64,000 nucleotides of DNA. It comes from Ryuthela nishihirai (lineage: Eukaryota > Arthropoda > Arachnida > Araneae > Heptathelidae). Below, piece after piece: positions 35,653-48,140 of the stretch. The notes beneath the pieces are model-generated. The model was not told where the DNA came from, did not search any database, and worked only from the letters and a program-made list of their open reading frames with translations. The translations under genes were made by a program, and so were the position numbers. The first letter of the stretch is position 1. Each line of letters begins with the position of its first letter. The DNA lies in NCBI GenBank assembly GCA_038380435.1, contig JAWZYU010000011.1, positions 78,179,501 through 78,243,500 of the forward strand, read 5' to 3'.

Positions 35653-36643
35653 GGAAATGAGCACTGTGATGCAAACAAATCAGCAATACCATATAGCATT
35701 TCAAAGAAATCATCAGCAATCTACCCAATCGCTGAAGACTTTCATGTAAGATTACGCAAGGTCCTGCTTTACATGTTAAATGGATTGGTTTACGGACTCA
35801 GTGTCTTCTCACAGCAACCGACAACAGTAACATCAGCAAGCCTAAGTTGAATACAAGTGGTTACTGTCAACTGCCAATAGAATCAAGTCCATTTGAGCCA
35901 GCCATTCAACATTTAATATAATCATGATAATATCCTTTACATTCAATCTTAAAAACTTGGGACTTCATGATAAAAGTCTCTTTTAAGTTCAATCTCATGC
36001 TAAAGTTATTACCATCGCGTAAGGAGCAGTGAGAGTTGGTAAACTTGTAGATATAAGCTAATTGCTCAAGAGCATTTAATGCCATTACAGCACTATTGTG
36101 TTAAAATAAAATGTTTTTCTAAAAATATCTGCTGTAGTTTTTATTAATTCTTAAATAACCCAATGAACTAATATAATTGAAAACAATGCACTTCTAATCT
36201 CCACTCAAAAAATCCTTACTCACTCCTACCTATACCTAATTATTTACAAACATCTGAAAAAAATTATCGCTGACGCAGTGGGAATCAAACCTGCAACTCT
36301 CCAGATGCATGCCAGAGTGCTAGATCCTTAAACCACGCATCAGACTCTAAAATCTTCCAGATTCGTCATAATCTGTGTATTTACTATGGATACCTAATTG
36401 TACTCAAATTTTATAGTATCTTGTTTTCTGTATATCCATATACTTATACCAATTGAAAAACTAATCCACAGACTTTACAATGATAGTAGTACTCTGTGAT
36501 GAAAGATTCCTTACAAAAATATTTCAAACTCCATAACTATTCAAAATTCTGAATGGCACTTTCTTATTTGAGTTTAACTTTAAAAAATACACTTATTTCT
36601 CACTATATCAACTTTTCCAAACCCCTTAAAAATTTGAGTCGTA

Positions 36644-38354
36644 GATCAGCAACTAACTGATCTTTTACATGTTTATTAAGTTCTCTGTAATGCTTTCTAT
36701 TAGGACTAGTAGGGTATTGATTAAGGACATTCCTGCAGTTCTTTCTTTCCAAAATAAGCTCAAGTGCCTTATCACTCAGATAATTCTGTCTCTTCTGCTC
36801 CTTTTTTCCTAAAAGAGTACTGTTAGTGTCCAAAAAAGTCTTTAAAATGATCCCGTTCTTCCTCAACTTCAGTAGTAAGCAAACCATGACTGTCATAATG
36901 ACTAAGTAACCTATCATGGTAAGCTTTAGCTATAACTGGGTCTTTCAGAGCTTCAGTGTTAAAAGTAGATTTTATAACCCTAGCACAATGCTTTTTAAGT
37001 TTAAGTTGCAAGACACTTTTAACAAGGTAATGGTCAGATCCAATTTCAGCTCCCCTATATGACCTGGTATTCCTAACAGAACTAGCCCATTTGCTGTTAA
37101 TTAATATATAATCAATCATATTCCTATGCATCCCATCGGGTGAAACCCATGTGTACTAATGTATGTCGCGGTGTTTGTAATAAGTGTTAGTTATTCTGAA
37201 TCCATTGAGTTTATTTACCTGTAGGAGACGTTGCCCATTGCAGCTACCAATACCAAAAGGGCCTATTACTTCTTCCCAAAGGTCAGAGTCAGTACCAACT
37301 TTGGCATTGAAGTCACCAAGAACAAGGGTAATATCTCCTTTCTTGACAGAATTCAAAATATCCTGAAGTTGTTCATAAAACCTATCCTTCTCATCCTCAT
37401 CGGCATCCTCAGAAGAGGCATAATAGCAGATAACATTCAAGTCTTTAACGCTTGTCTGAAATTTTGCTGTAAGAAACCTTTCATTAATGCACTCATATCC
37501 TAGAAGAGCATCACTAGCATGTCTGCTGAGAAGCACACCCACGCCTTGGTGATGCTTATTGTCATCCCACCCTGAAAAGAGAAATTTAAGATTATTTTTA
37601 AGAATCTGACCTTTATCTGTCCATCTGGTCTCTTGCAAGCCGAGAATATCTAAATTATAATGGTGGAATTCTTGTGTGAGGACATCAAGAGAAAAAGCTC
37701 TGTGCAGAGTCCTCACATTCCAACTACCTATGGAGAGAAAATGGTTAGTGGGATGTTTAAAGAAACTATGTTTATTAAGAGAAGGAATGGTGACAATATC
37801 AAACAGACCCCTAATTGCAGACATGGGGCAAAGACCCATTCCCTCACCATTAAAAGCTGAAGCCATCTGCACTGGAAGACTTCCTCCAATGTAGTATTTG
37901 ATGATGCCAGTAGAAGCAAAGAGTTCAGCTGCCTGTGATGACCTCTGCTCAGTATTATCCACCAGCTGATAAACATATCCTGTGAATCTATTCACTTGAG
38001 GCAGTCAACCCACAAACAAACAGAAAACACAGCAGAAGATTTTCCCTCCACAGAAGCCCACCAGTGCAGCAAATTCAGGATCCATTATCAAGCTCAGAGC
38101 CATATATCTGTCCAGTCCAGTGGGTTTATATGGTCATCACCAGGACCCTGTGTGGTTGATCACTCCTCAGCAGGGTAGAAAAAAAAGACAAGTAGCCAGA
38201 GTTGTCCAGATCAGTAGCCCACACTGATCTGGCAGCCTCCCCTTCCATTCTCTTCCACAAGAGAGTATCTCTTTTGCAAGGTACCAATGGCCTGCACCAC
38301 GAAGAGGTTGGGTTGGACACTAGGTTCTATGCATCATCACAAGGGATTGGTGCC
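36644..38354 (-). mobile_element. RTE LINE, 5' half with endonuclease (unit 2)
   Basis: Duplicate of 22,527-24,237, with the same 279-codon endonuclease frame (37,995-37,156) and the same amber stop. Confidence 0.87.
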
Positions 38355-39203
38355 AAAGTTAAAATTTTATTGCTCAATGACAGAGAACTTTCATTTATTT
38401 TACTTATTTTCTGAGCAAGACAGTCTTTTTTATTTTTTTTTTTAAATTGTATTATGAATATAATTATTTACTTTAATTATTTTTTAACAAATAAAAAATG
38501 TACTGTGGTGTTTTTTTTTTGTAAAAAAATTTTAAATTTTGGCTTTAAGAAAATGTGTCCTAAAATATTCTTTCCATTCTTCAACATATCTTGCATGTTC
38601 CCATTTTCAATCACAAAAATTTGATATCCAAATATTGAAGCAAACTCACCAATTCTAATTTATATAACCGCTCAAGAACAGTAAACTCAAGTTGTGTCAA
38701 ATTATAATAAGGTGATGAAGATTTGCAGTCACAAGTGTCACATTAATTTTATTTGATTAATTTTTATATAATTAATCTTATATGCATATATAATTGTTTA
38801 ATATACTCAGTGGTTGCTTTATTAGGGACAGTTCTTTGTAAATAGTAACAGAACTCAATAACTTCTTAAATGAGTATTGTATGAAAAAATGTGACTGAAG
38901 ATGATTTGAAAATTTCAATCAAATTTATTTAAACCTCGATTTCCAATATGCCTTCAGTATTTAAGAGTTATGGAATTTGAAATATTTAGTGCTCATTCTT
39001 CAAAAAAAATCTAAAATTGGAGATAATTAACAGAATGATTATGCAAAAAGCTAAAACTACTTTTACACATGTTAGTAAAGTTTAGTATAACCGTTATAGC
39101 TTTCATTTTCACTTTTATTAACCTTTTTTAATTATCTTTAAATTATCCTCAGTGACTTTTTGTAAAATGTTTACTTAAGAAGTTACTGAGTTTTCTATAT
39201 GGG

Positions 39204-39647
39204 TTACTACTGACAAAACGTGAAACTAGTAAAGTGGCTGTTGAGTGTGTGTGCAATAATCAAGTTTAATTCTTATATATTTACACACATTTTTTTTAAT
39301 AAATATTGATACATATTATGTTGCTTTAGGCAACCTTCACACTAGCTCTAATTTAAATTGCACCTTCGAAGATTAAATGGTTGATAACATGTACTGTAGA
39401 CTGTCATTAAATTTTTCCCATCAATTGAAACAGAGTTTGAGTAAACCAAAATCATTTAGTTGTGGTGATTTTGCTGTGTTTCTAAAAGTGTGTTGAGAAT
39501 ATTGTTGAGGAATTGAGATTCACTGATAAACATTAGTTAGAATTTTTGTCTGCCCTTTATTAGTAAACTAAAAGTTATTATACCCTTTGTGAAAAACTAT
39601 AATTTTAAATTAAAATCATACAATGAATCTCTCCTTTAAATTTTCAG
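39204..39647 (+). other. Unique intron sequence before the second GPR107-like exon
   Basis: No repeat was recognised. It ends with a T-rich tract and cag at 39,645-39,647, the splice acceptor. Confidence 0.6.
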
Positions 39648-39741
39648 GTCCATACGACACCTTCAGGAAGCTTCACAGACAGATGGTAAAGCTGCAATTA
39701 ATCTTGAAAAGCTGAAGCTTTTTAGGCATTTTTATGTTATG
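39648..39741 (+). CDS. GPR107: GPR107/GPR108-like protein, next internal exon
   Basis: The exon is 94 nt: one base completing the Trp codon of the previous exon, then 31 codons beginning SIRHLQEASQTDGK and ending LKLFRHFYVM. SIRHLQ-AS-TDGKAAINL-KLKLFRHYYV is a highly conserved cytoplasmic loop and start of the next transmembrane helix in GPR107/GPR108. The acceptor is ttttcag; the donor is gtaagt at 39,742, close to consensus. The exon ends in phase 0. The following exon (expected to begin near VCYIYFTR) was not found in the remaining 24 kb of this strand, so this intron is also long. The intact frame and strong splice sites support a live gene. Confidence 0.9.
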
Positions 39742-40620
39742 GTAAGTTTAAAATGCTTAGCTAGATATTTGCATCGCATTCTTAAAATTTAGTCCTTTTC
39801 TTTAAACTAGTTGGATCTAAATAAAAGCTTTTTGACTTACAAAACAGGACTATTTAGAAACCTTGCAACATCAGACATATATAATATTCCATTTGTTTGT
39901 TTCACTATAATTGCATCATTTATCGATGTTACATCATCTCTTCTAAAATAGTGTTATAGATGGAATAATAAAAAGGCTAAACAACTTTACAGAAGTTTAT
40001 ACTTACTAAATTTTGTACACTAATCATGAAGATGTAAAAATTAACAGATGAGATGATTATCAAACAGTGTAGCAGAATATACAAAGGAAGTGATTGATTT
40101 CGTCTTAATTATTAGGACTTCTTCAGACATACAATGATTAGAAATTAACTTATAAAAATTAGGTAAAATTCAAAGTTCTAAGTCTTGCTTCAAATTGTAG
40201 TTGTGCAGAGATGCAATGCACGAGTCATGCAGTATGATAGGCGAAGTCAGCAAACACGAGAGGTGCTGGTGATTGTTGGGGAGTTATAGTTTGGTGGTCA
40301 GTTTTTTCTTAATAACTGTGGCAAAGACATTTTGCTTTGTGGAAAGTTTTGTAATAGAATTTCCCATGCTGGATTTCGTTGAGATTGATCGATATTACAA
40401 CAACAGTTTTTATTGACCCTGCAACTTCTTTTGTAATACAGTACAATGTACGTACCAAAAACAGGAAGCATTAAAAGATAACTTGTTCTTTCACATAGAT
40501 TAATCATGATGTGTATAATATGAATATTACTAATCAGGATATGCTTTCTTGCCAAATTAAAAGTTTGCAAATAATGAAAAATGAAATTGTGACTTAGGTG
40601 AGACAAAACTTGAATTGCAT
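39742..40620 (+). other. Intron stretch after the second exon
   Basis: Begins with the gtaagt donor. No coding or clear repeat signal. A string at 40,105-40,130 (attaggacttcttcagacat) resembles boundary sequences seen near PLEs, but this is weak. Confidence 0.45.
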
Positions 40621-40829
40621 GACCATACAGCAACCGAGTGGTTAGAATGCTTAGCTAGTGATCAAAGGGACCTGGGTTCGAGCCCCAGGTAAGGCATGGA
40701 TGTTTGTGTTGTCTTTCTGCTTAGGTCCTGCCATCGTCACAGACTTTCTACTTTGCATACTAAACTAATAAACTCCTGTGAGACCTGTGGCAAGCAGCTA
40801 CTTCAGGAGGTATTTATTTTTTATTTATG
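40621..40829 (+). mobile_element. tRNA-headed SINE, family A
   Basis: Head with accgagtggttag, B box gggttcgagcccc, then aaggcatggatg, gtcctgccatcgtcacag, ctgtggcaagcagct and a tail of tatttattttttatttat. Good family match to 48,757-48,965. Confidence 0.87.
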
Positions 40830-40884
40830 CTCTAAACATTTAATTGCTGATTGATTGAGTCAACTAATTTTTCATTCTCTAAAT

Positions 40885-41110
40885 CTTCCAGGTTGTGTAG
40901 AAATCACATGATGTGAAAAACTGGATACTACAGACCAAATAATTTTTTCACTCTGTGTGCAAAAAAATTAACTTTAGAAATTTTTGTGCCAAATAACTAA
41001 TGAAAATATTATTAACAAGGATAAGTTGTGTTCTATACCAAATTAAACAGCATTTAATTCTGCATTTTATGAAAATAAAATAGTTAACAAAAATGATACT
41101 ATATTAATTT
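40885..41110 (+). repeat. AT-rich interspersed repeat (AR)
   Basis: It contains gaaaaactgg, aactttagaaatttttgtgcc, aaataactaatg, ataccaaattaaacagcatt and taattctgcattttatgaaa in the family order. A weaker extension (41,120-41,332) may belong to the same repeat. Confidence 0.65.
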
Positions 41111-41333
41111 TAACATCTTACAGTGTTTGGTTTCTGAAACAACACTGTGGTACCTGGAATCTTATTAAAGTGTTCAGAGCCTCATTAGAAACCTTGCATA
41201 AAATTGTAACTTAGGTGAGATAAGATTTGATTTACCAATTAAAAATATTGCTAAGTAAGTACTACCTTTTAAAAATCGTGCTAAGTCAAAGCCTAACTAA
41301 TGAATGAAAATATGTGATGTTAGATACCAAGAA

Positions 41334-42079
41334 ATCTCCTGTGATGATGCACAGAACTGGCCAGGCCTAGAACCTAAAGTCTGACCCTGCCCACTCGTGA
41401 TGCAGACTGTTAGTACCTTTCAAAAGATATACTATCTTGTGCAAGGGAATGGAAAGGGAAGGCTGTCAGATCAGTGTTGCCTACTGATCTTGACTACTAT
41501 GACTACTTTTCTTTTTTTTCTAACCTGCTGAGGACTGGTCAACTACACAAGACCCTGGTGCTGACTATATACACCAACCGATATTGAATAATGGCTCTCA
41601 GCTTGATTATGGATCCTGAACTTGCTGCACTAATGAACTTCGGATGAAGGAAAATCTCCTACTGTTTTTTTCTGTTTGTGGATTGACAGCCTCAAGTGAA
41701 TAGATTCACAGGATACATATTATCAGCTGGTAGATAATCCTGATCTGAGGCCATCACAGATACACACTGATAATCCTGATCTGAGGCCATCACAGATACA
41801 CATTGGAGGAAGTCTTCCAGTATAGATGGCTTCAGCCTTTAGTAATGGGGGAACAGGCCTTTGCTCCATGCCTGTGGTTAGGGGGTTGTTTGATATTGTT
41901 GGCATTACCTCTCTCAATAAATATAGCTTCTTTAAACATCCTACTAACCATTTTCTCTCCATAGGTAGTTCGAATGTGAGGACTCTGCAAAGAGATTATT
42001 CTCTTGATGTCCTTACACAAGAATTTCATCATTATAATTTAGATATTCTCTGCTTGCAAGAGACCAGATGGACAAAGGT
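41334..42079 (+). mobile_element. RTE LINE 5' fragment (5' UTR and endonuclease start)
   Basis: It starts near the RTE 5' end and runs through the 5' UTR into the endonuclease frame MASAFSNGGTGLCSMPVVRG … SSNVRTLQRDYSLD … LQETRWT. It is then cut at 42,079 by the tail of a minus-strand RTE. In SSNVRTL the Trp of the usual WNVRTL is lost. A 36-bp unit (gataatcctgatctgaggcc…) is tandemly duplicated at 41,733-41,804. The rest of the element is not found on the far side of the next copies. Confidence 0.85.
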
Positions 42080-44282
42080 CATCATCATCATCATCATCCA
42101 TGGACTATGGAGGTCCAACAACCAGACTGTACAATTTAGTTCTCCAAACAAGTCTGTCCTGAGCTGCATCTGGCTACTGCACACCAATTCTAGTAAGGTC
42201 CTGCTTAACATTGTCTGCCCACTGCATCCTAGGTCTCCTCCTCTTTCTGAAGCCTTTAGGCACACTGTTCATAACCCTATTCGCCAATCTATAATTATCC
42301 ATATGGGCAACATGGCCAAACCAACGGAGTCTCTCTCTGCACAATATGCTGTTTAAAGGAGGTTGCCAACTCCTTTGCCTAACCTCATCGTTAGTTACAA
42401 AGTTGAACCACCTAATGCCCAAGATACTGCGTAAGCATCTGGAATCAAAAGCATCAAGTTTCCTGTTATCTTGTTTACAAAGTGTCCAAGTTTCACTGCC
42501 ATAACTAACCCTAGAAAGAACCAAACTATTATACAGTCTAATTTTAGTCTTTAGGTGTATACACCTATTTCTCCACACTCTCCATAGATTCTTAAAAGTC
42601 CCGGCAGCAATCCCTATTCATCTGTTAATCTCATGCCACACATCGCCATTATCTGTTACATAGCTCCCAAGGTAATTAAATTGTGACACCTGCTCAAGAC
42701 TGCAACTATTCAGATGAACTGAATATCAGCCTGCCTGACCAATTTTCATCATTTAGTTTTCTCTCTGTTTATAACCAAACCTACTCTACTACCAGTTTCA
42801 TCAACAGCTCGAATGAAAGAGTTCATCTCATCAACATCATTTGCCAAAAGGGCAAAATCATCAGCATAATCTAAATCAGAAATTTTCGTATCTGCAGTCC
42901 ATTTAAGGCCAAAATCTTTCCCTTGAAGTGAATTTCACATAACATGATCAATAACCAAACTAAATTGAAAAGAAGACAAAATACACCCTCCTAAACCAAT
43001 TGCTACAAGACTTACCAACTCTCACACATGACTCAGTGTTATTATAGAGAGCTTTCATTGTGTTACTAACTTGTCTGATATACCATATGATATCACAATC
43101 AACCACAAATTATGACGATCAACAGAGTCGAAAGCCTTTTTGAAATCAACAAAGCCAGCAACCAAAGGTTTCTGAAACTCTAAACATTTGTCAAGAATCT
43201 GCCTAAGTGAAAATATCTGATCCACACATTCCCTACCACTTCTGAATCCACATTGCTCATCACACAATAATCACAATTTTAATACTATTAAACAAAATCA
43301 CACAAAGAACCTTACCTGGAACAGAAAACCCTATAGTTATCACAAGAACTGTGATCACCTTTTTTGAAAATAGGGATAAAAATAGCTCTGGTAAAATCCT
43401 TAGGAACCATGCCTTTATCATAAAAGATATTCAAAATTTCAGCATCCAAGTGGTAACAAACATTCCCAGCTCTAAGCATTTCCGTAGTAACTTCATCTAC
43501 ACCTACCTAGGGATTTAGAAAGTTTAAGTTTAGAAACAGCTAAAATAACTTCAGATTGTGTTATAGGGCCAACATTAAAGCCACCAATGCATCTAACATC
43601 ATTGCAAACAATGGGAGTAGAACTAACCATATTGTTTAGAATATCATTGAAATGCTCAGCCCACCTGGCCATGACAGAATCCTCACCTTCTATACCTTGT
43701 TTATCCTTCAATCCCTGTATACCTGTCCGTTTTCTCCCACACAAAACATTAACCATCTGGTACAGCTCTCTGCTGTTGTGCTGTCTAACTGCTTCCTCGG
43801 CTTTGTCAGCCAATCCATTAAGCCAAAGATTCTTATCAGCAGCTAACTGATCCTTTACCCGTTTGTTAAGCTCTCTGTAATGCTTTCTATTAGGATTAGT
43901 AGGGTATTGATTGAGGACCTTCATGCAGTTCTTTCTTTCTGAAATAAGCTCAAGTGCTTATCACTCAAATAATTCTGCCTCCTCTGCTCCTGTACTGTTA
44001 GTTTCCAAAAAAGCCTGTTTAAAATAGTCCAATTCTTCCTCAACTTCAGTAGTAAGCAAACCATGACTGTCATAATGACTAAGTAACCTATCATGGTAAG
44101 CTTTAGCTATAACTGGGTCTTTCAGAGCTTCAGTATTAAAGGTTAAATTTTTAACCCTAGCACAACATTTTATAAGTTTAAGTTGCAAGATACTTTTAAC
44201 AAGGTAATGGTCAGATCCAATATCAGCTCCCCTATAAGCCCTGGTATTCCTAACAGAACTAGCTCATTTGTGGTTAATTAAT
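42080..44282 (-). mobile_element. RTE LINE, 5'-truncated, defective subfamily
   Basis: It has a (cat)n tail, then the complement of the C terminus (134 codons, 42,578-42,174), RT fragments (43,267-43,055 with FVDFKKAFDSVD; 43,924-43,493) and the linker. It ends within the endonuclease C terminus. It shares with 19,193-20,908 the loss of the GVRQG-coding bases, the rearranged 43,260-43,330 segment, and the one-base loss in ttcatcatttagttttct. Frames are therefore broken by inherited as well as private changes. Confidence 0.87.
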
Positions 44283-44301
44283 ATATACTGCTCACAAAAA
44301 T
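44283..44301 (+). mobile_element. Lone Tc1-type terminus scrap
   Basis: atactgctcacaaaaatt resembles the Tc1-like terminus near 1,085. It is trapped between two RTE copies; nothing else of the transposon remains here. Confidence 0.4.
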
Positions 44302-45321
<1,020 letters not shown>

Positions 45322-45483
45322 TTATTTCAGCATGATTAAAGCATCAGATTCATTGCACAATATACATATACAGCATAATAGTAATTAACAGTAATATTAA
45401 ACATACTTAAAAATTTTCAAATTTTGAAATTCTCTCACAAATTTCACAATTTTTTTTCCCAGGCTCTAATTGCTTGATAACTT

Positions 45484-45955
45484 ACACTGAAGAGCCAAAA
45501 CATTATGACAAGCACGTCTTTATGCAAATCGAAGCAATTGCAAATAAACGATGGCATGTGTGAAGGTCATGAAACTGTATAAATAACACCTGATACTCAC
45601 GATCATTCAAGGCTGGTTGTCATTTGGCATCAAGGCTGGTTGCTTTTTTTTTTCAAGAATTTTCATATTTCCGGAACTCTCTTGAAACTGTCGTACGAGA
45701 AAATCCAAGTTCATTGACAATTTCGGAGATCGAGTGTTCCATCTATCATGCACCTATGATCTGCCCTCTGTCAAATGCATCTAAAATCCCACGCCTTTCC
45801 CATTACACTTCTCACAACGAATGCTTGGGGAAGCCAAAGCTGACAGCTATCTATGACCAGAGTTTCAGCCATATATGTGTGCGGGACTTGCAGTACTGAA
45901 TTTGTATAATGTCTCCTATCCCTAATTCAATGGCACTTCAGTGTATTATCAACAA
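45484..45955. mobile_element. Chimeric Tc1-like remnant
   Basis: The left 150 bp (cactgaagagccaaaacatt, atgcaaat, gtgtgaaggtcatgaaac, ataaataacacctgatact) matches the left end of the Tc1 element at 59,358. The right 320 bp, read on the minus strand, is a different Tc1-like 5' end: terminus cactgaagtgccattgaatt, then DAFDRGQII and SEIVNELGFSRTTVSREFRK, a transposase helix-turn-helix. Both ends start tacactgaag and face inward, so the remnant still looks like a small element with inverted termini. Confidence 0.65.
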
Positions 45956-46374
45956 ATTTTTTTCTTAAAGTTTCGAAAAACTCCTAAAAATTAACAAAAA
46001 CTGTTATTTTTTGCAGCAGAGTTTGGAAGTAATTACAAAGTATGTACCTCTGAGGGGTTTCCCCAATTTTACACTCTTTCCTACCTTAAACCTATTTCAT
46101 TATTACTAGAATTATTTTTATCATTTATCTCAGCATTCTATTTGTCTTTCCCACTCTTCAGATCAAAATGGTAATTAAAAAAAGTTTTCATAGAAATTGA
46201 AGATTGACTTAGTGCACAGTGTTATGGTAGAACGAGGAACTAGCAGATGTTCTAATTGCTTGCTCACACTAACATGTAACAGTGGGGGAGCCATCTGCTA
46301 AGTGTAAGTTGTTTGTGTCATGATTTAAATCAAGTAGAATATACACCCCCTTCATAAAGTTAAAAAATTTTCCA
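45956..46374. other. Stretch without recognisable features
   Basis: AT-rich. A plus-strand reading at 46,090-46,160 (YFIITRII…) superficially resembles a GPR107 helix but has no splice site or conserved flank. Confidence 0.35.
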
Positions 46375-47060
46375 CAAACTATTTATTGATTTAGTATTTC
46401 ATTTCCTTTTATAATTAAATATTAGTTTTTATTTCTGTTGAAATGCTTTATTTCCGTAAGTTATTGATCTTTTGGTCGATCAATAGGTTTTGATTTTTCA
46501 GAGTTATGCTAAATTGGATGGCTGGCTTACAACTAGTTGCTGCAGATATTTTATTTAACATCACATATTAGTTTATATGTTATTTTTCTTTTATTATTTC
46601 TTCATTTTCCAGTAAAAAAAACTGATCTTTTATCGTTTCCTTAATATAAATGAGGTTTTTGTTAAGGAAGCAAAAATTACTTCCATTTGCATGGCAAGTT
46701 GTCTACATGGATAATTTATGTCAAATACTTCCTCCCAACAAATTGGATTATAAATTCCCTATGTAAAGTTAGTATTTTATTTCCCTTTTTTGTAATTAAA
46801 CCTTAGTTTTCATTTCTGTAGACTTTATTTCCATAAGTTATCACTGTAAATTATTGATCTTTCTGTTCATCAATAATTATCAATTTTTCAGAGTTATGCT
46901 ACATTGGATGGCTGGCTTATAACTTGTTGCTGTGGATATTTTATTTAACATCACATAAGGGTATATGTTATTTTTTGTTTTATTATTTCTTCATTTTCCA
47001 GTGATTAAACTATGATTTTGTATCTTTTTCTGAAAATGAATGAGGTCTTGGATACAAAAG
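46375..47060 (+). repeat. Diverged direct tandem duplication, period about 390 bp
   Basis: 46,375-46,690 and 46,760-47,060 share many blocks: ttatttcc(g/a)taagttat, gagttatgct(a)aattggatggc-type sequence, ggctggctta, gatattttatttaacatcac, tattatttcttcattttcc. The copies differ by substitutions and small gaps, so the duplication is old. No reading frame. Confidence 0.75.
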
Positions 47061-47123
47061 TGAAAAAATAGTTCCCTCGCATGAAATCAATCCTCATTTG
47101 AGAGGGCAATTTTGGGGTTTTTA

Positions 47124-47136
47124 CCCCCCCCCCCCC
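47124..47136. repeat. 13-base C run
   Basis: Homopolymer in AT-rich sequence; one of seven G/C runs of 13-15 bases in the window. Confidence 0.95.
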
Positions 47137-47348
47137 TAAACTCACTGAAGACATTTTAAATCCCCTCCCTTTAGCAAATTTTCATTTTTTTTTTAATTAC
47201 AAGTTTTTATGTTTATATTGAATGATTGTAAAAGCATTCCCCACCCCCTCCCTCATAATCTTGGCTCTGCCACTCTGATGATATAACATTGTTGTTTTTT
47301 TTTGGTGCACAAACCTTTCTGCATTTAGCCGAGATTACCAAACTTCAA

Positions 47349-47362
47349 CCCCCCCCCCCCCC
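47349..47362. repeat. 14-base C run followed by an A run
   Basis: Fourteen C residues directly followed by about ten A residues. Confidence 0.95.
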
Positions 47363-47494
47363 AAAAAAAAAATCATAATGTTTAATTAAAAAAAAGCAGC
47401 TAGGAAGTGTTCATCCATTTCATAAACACAATAGCAAATCGCATTAATATATGAGAAATACAAGTCCCCTTGTGTAACGCTGGCCTGTGTTTTC

Positions 47495-47790
47495 ACCCTT
47501 CCAGGGTGCAGCCCGAAAAACTGATTTACATCCAGAGATCCAGATATTTTTTCACTCTGATCAGGCAAAAAAAGGTAACTTTAGACCTTTTTGGCCAAAT
47601 AACTATTGAAAGGAATTATGGCATGCTATATGCCAAATTAATCAGCATTTAATTCTGGATTTTCTGAAAATAAAATATTTGACAAAAAAGATGACTAATT
47701 TTATTTTAATGGGACTTTTTTTAAAGTCACGTAGTAAAAAATGCATCTGGCAATACAAATAAAAATTTATTTAAAAAAAACTAATAGACA
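47495..47790 (+). repeat. AT-rich interspersed repeat (AR), best copy
   Basis: Contains gaaaaactga, tttttcactctgatcaggca, aactttaga, aaataactattgaaaggaat, gccaaattaatcagcattta, gattttctgaaaataaaat and gtagtaaaaaatgcatctgg. The 51,258 copy follows it closely. No coding capacity. Confidence 0.75.
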
Positions 47791-47879
47791 GAAATAATTA
47801 CAATGCACATGAATGGAACGACAATATATTTCTAAATAACAAAAAAAATTAATTTTCTCGGTACCATACTTTGAGAACA

Positions 47880-48140
47880 GTTTGGGCTTTTAGCCAATTG
47901 TGCTGAATCAGATAAACAAGTCAAATTTAGAATTTATTTTTAAAATAACCAATCAACAGAAATAGGTCATGTTATATACCATATTAAAGAAAATTTAATT
48001 GTGAATTTTATGAAAATAAATAATATAATCAAATTTACAAGCATATTGATTTTAATAAATCTTTTTTCAATATGACATGGTAAAAAAAAATGTCGCATTA
48101 TACAATTAAGTCTTAATTTTGGAAAACCTGATGAATAAAA
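47880..48140 (+). repeat. AT-rich interspersed repeat (AR), second adjacent copy
   Basis: Diverged copy in the same orientation, about 100 bp after the previous one: gatcaaataaacaagtcaaa-like start, ggtcatgttatataccata, gaattttatgaaaataaa, acatggtaaaaaaaaatg. Confidence 0.55.

Larger units (their letters stand above)
25087..39203. repeat. 14.1-kb tandem duplication, unit 2
   Basis: Direct copy of 10,968-25,086, head to tail without spacer. Features of unit 1 recur here at +14,119 up to the G run (25,718-25,730) and +14,117 after it. It ends at tatggg, after which unique sequence (ttactactgacaaaacg) follows. Confidence 0.95.

Noticed and set aside
41334..44282. Twin-priming inversion of one RTE
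   Set aside because: In twin priming the inverted part is at the 5' end of the element. Here the plus-strand 5' piece abuts the 3' tail of the minus-strand copy, so these are two insertions.
46089..46160. Reading YFIITRIIF…FPTLQ as the next GPR107-like exon
   Set aside because: Only scattered residues fit the expected YFTRII region, the preceding sequence has no acceptor and no conserved VCYI start, and the frame is not conserved further on.
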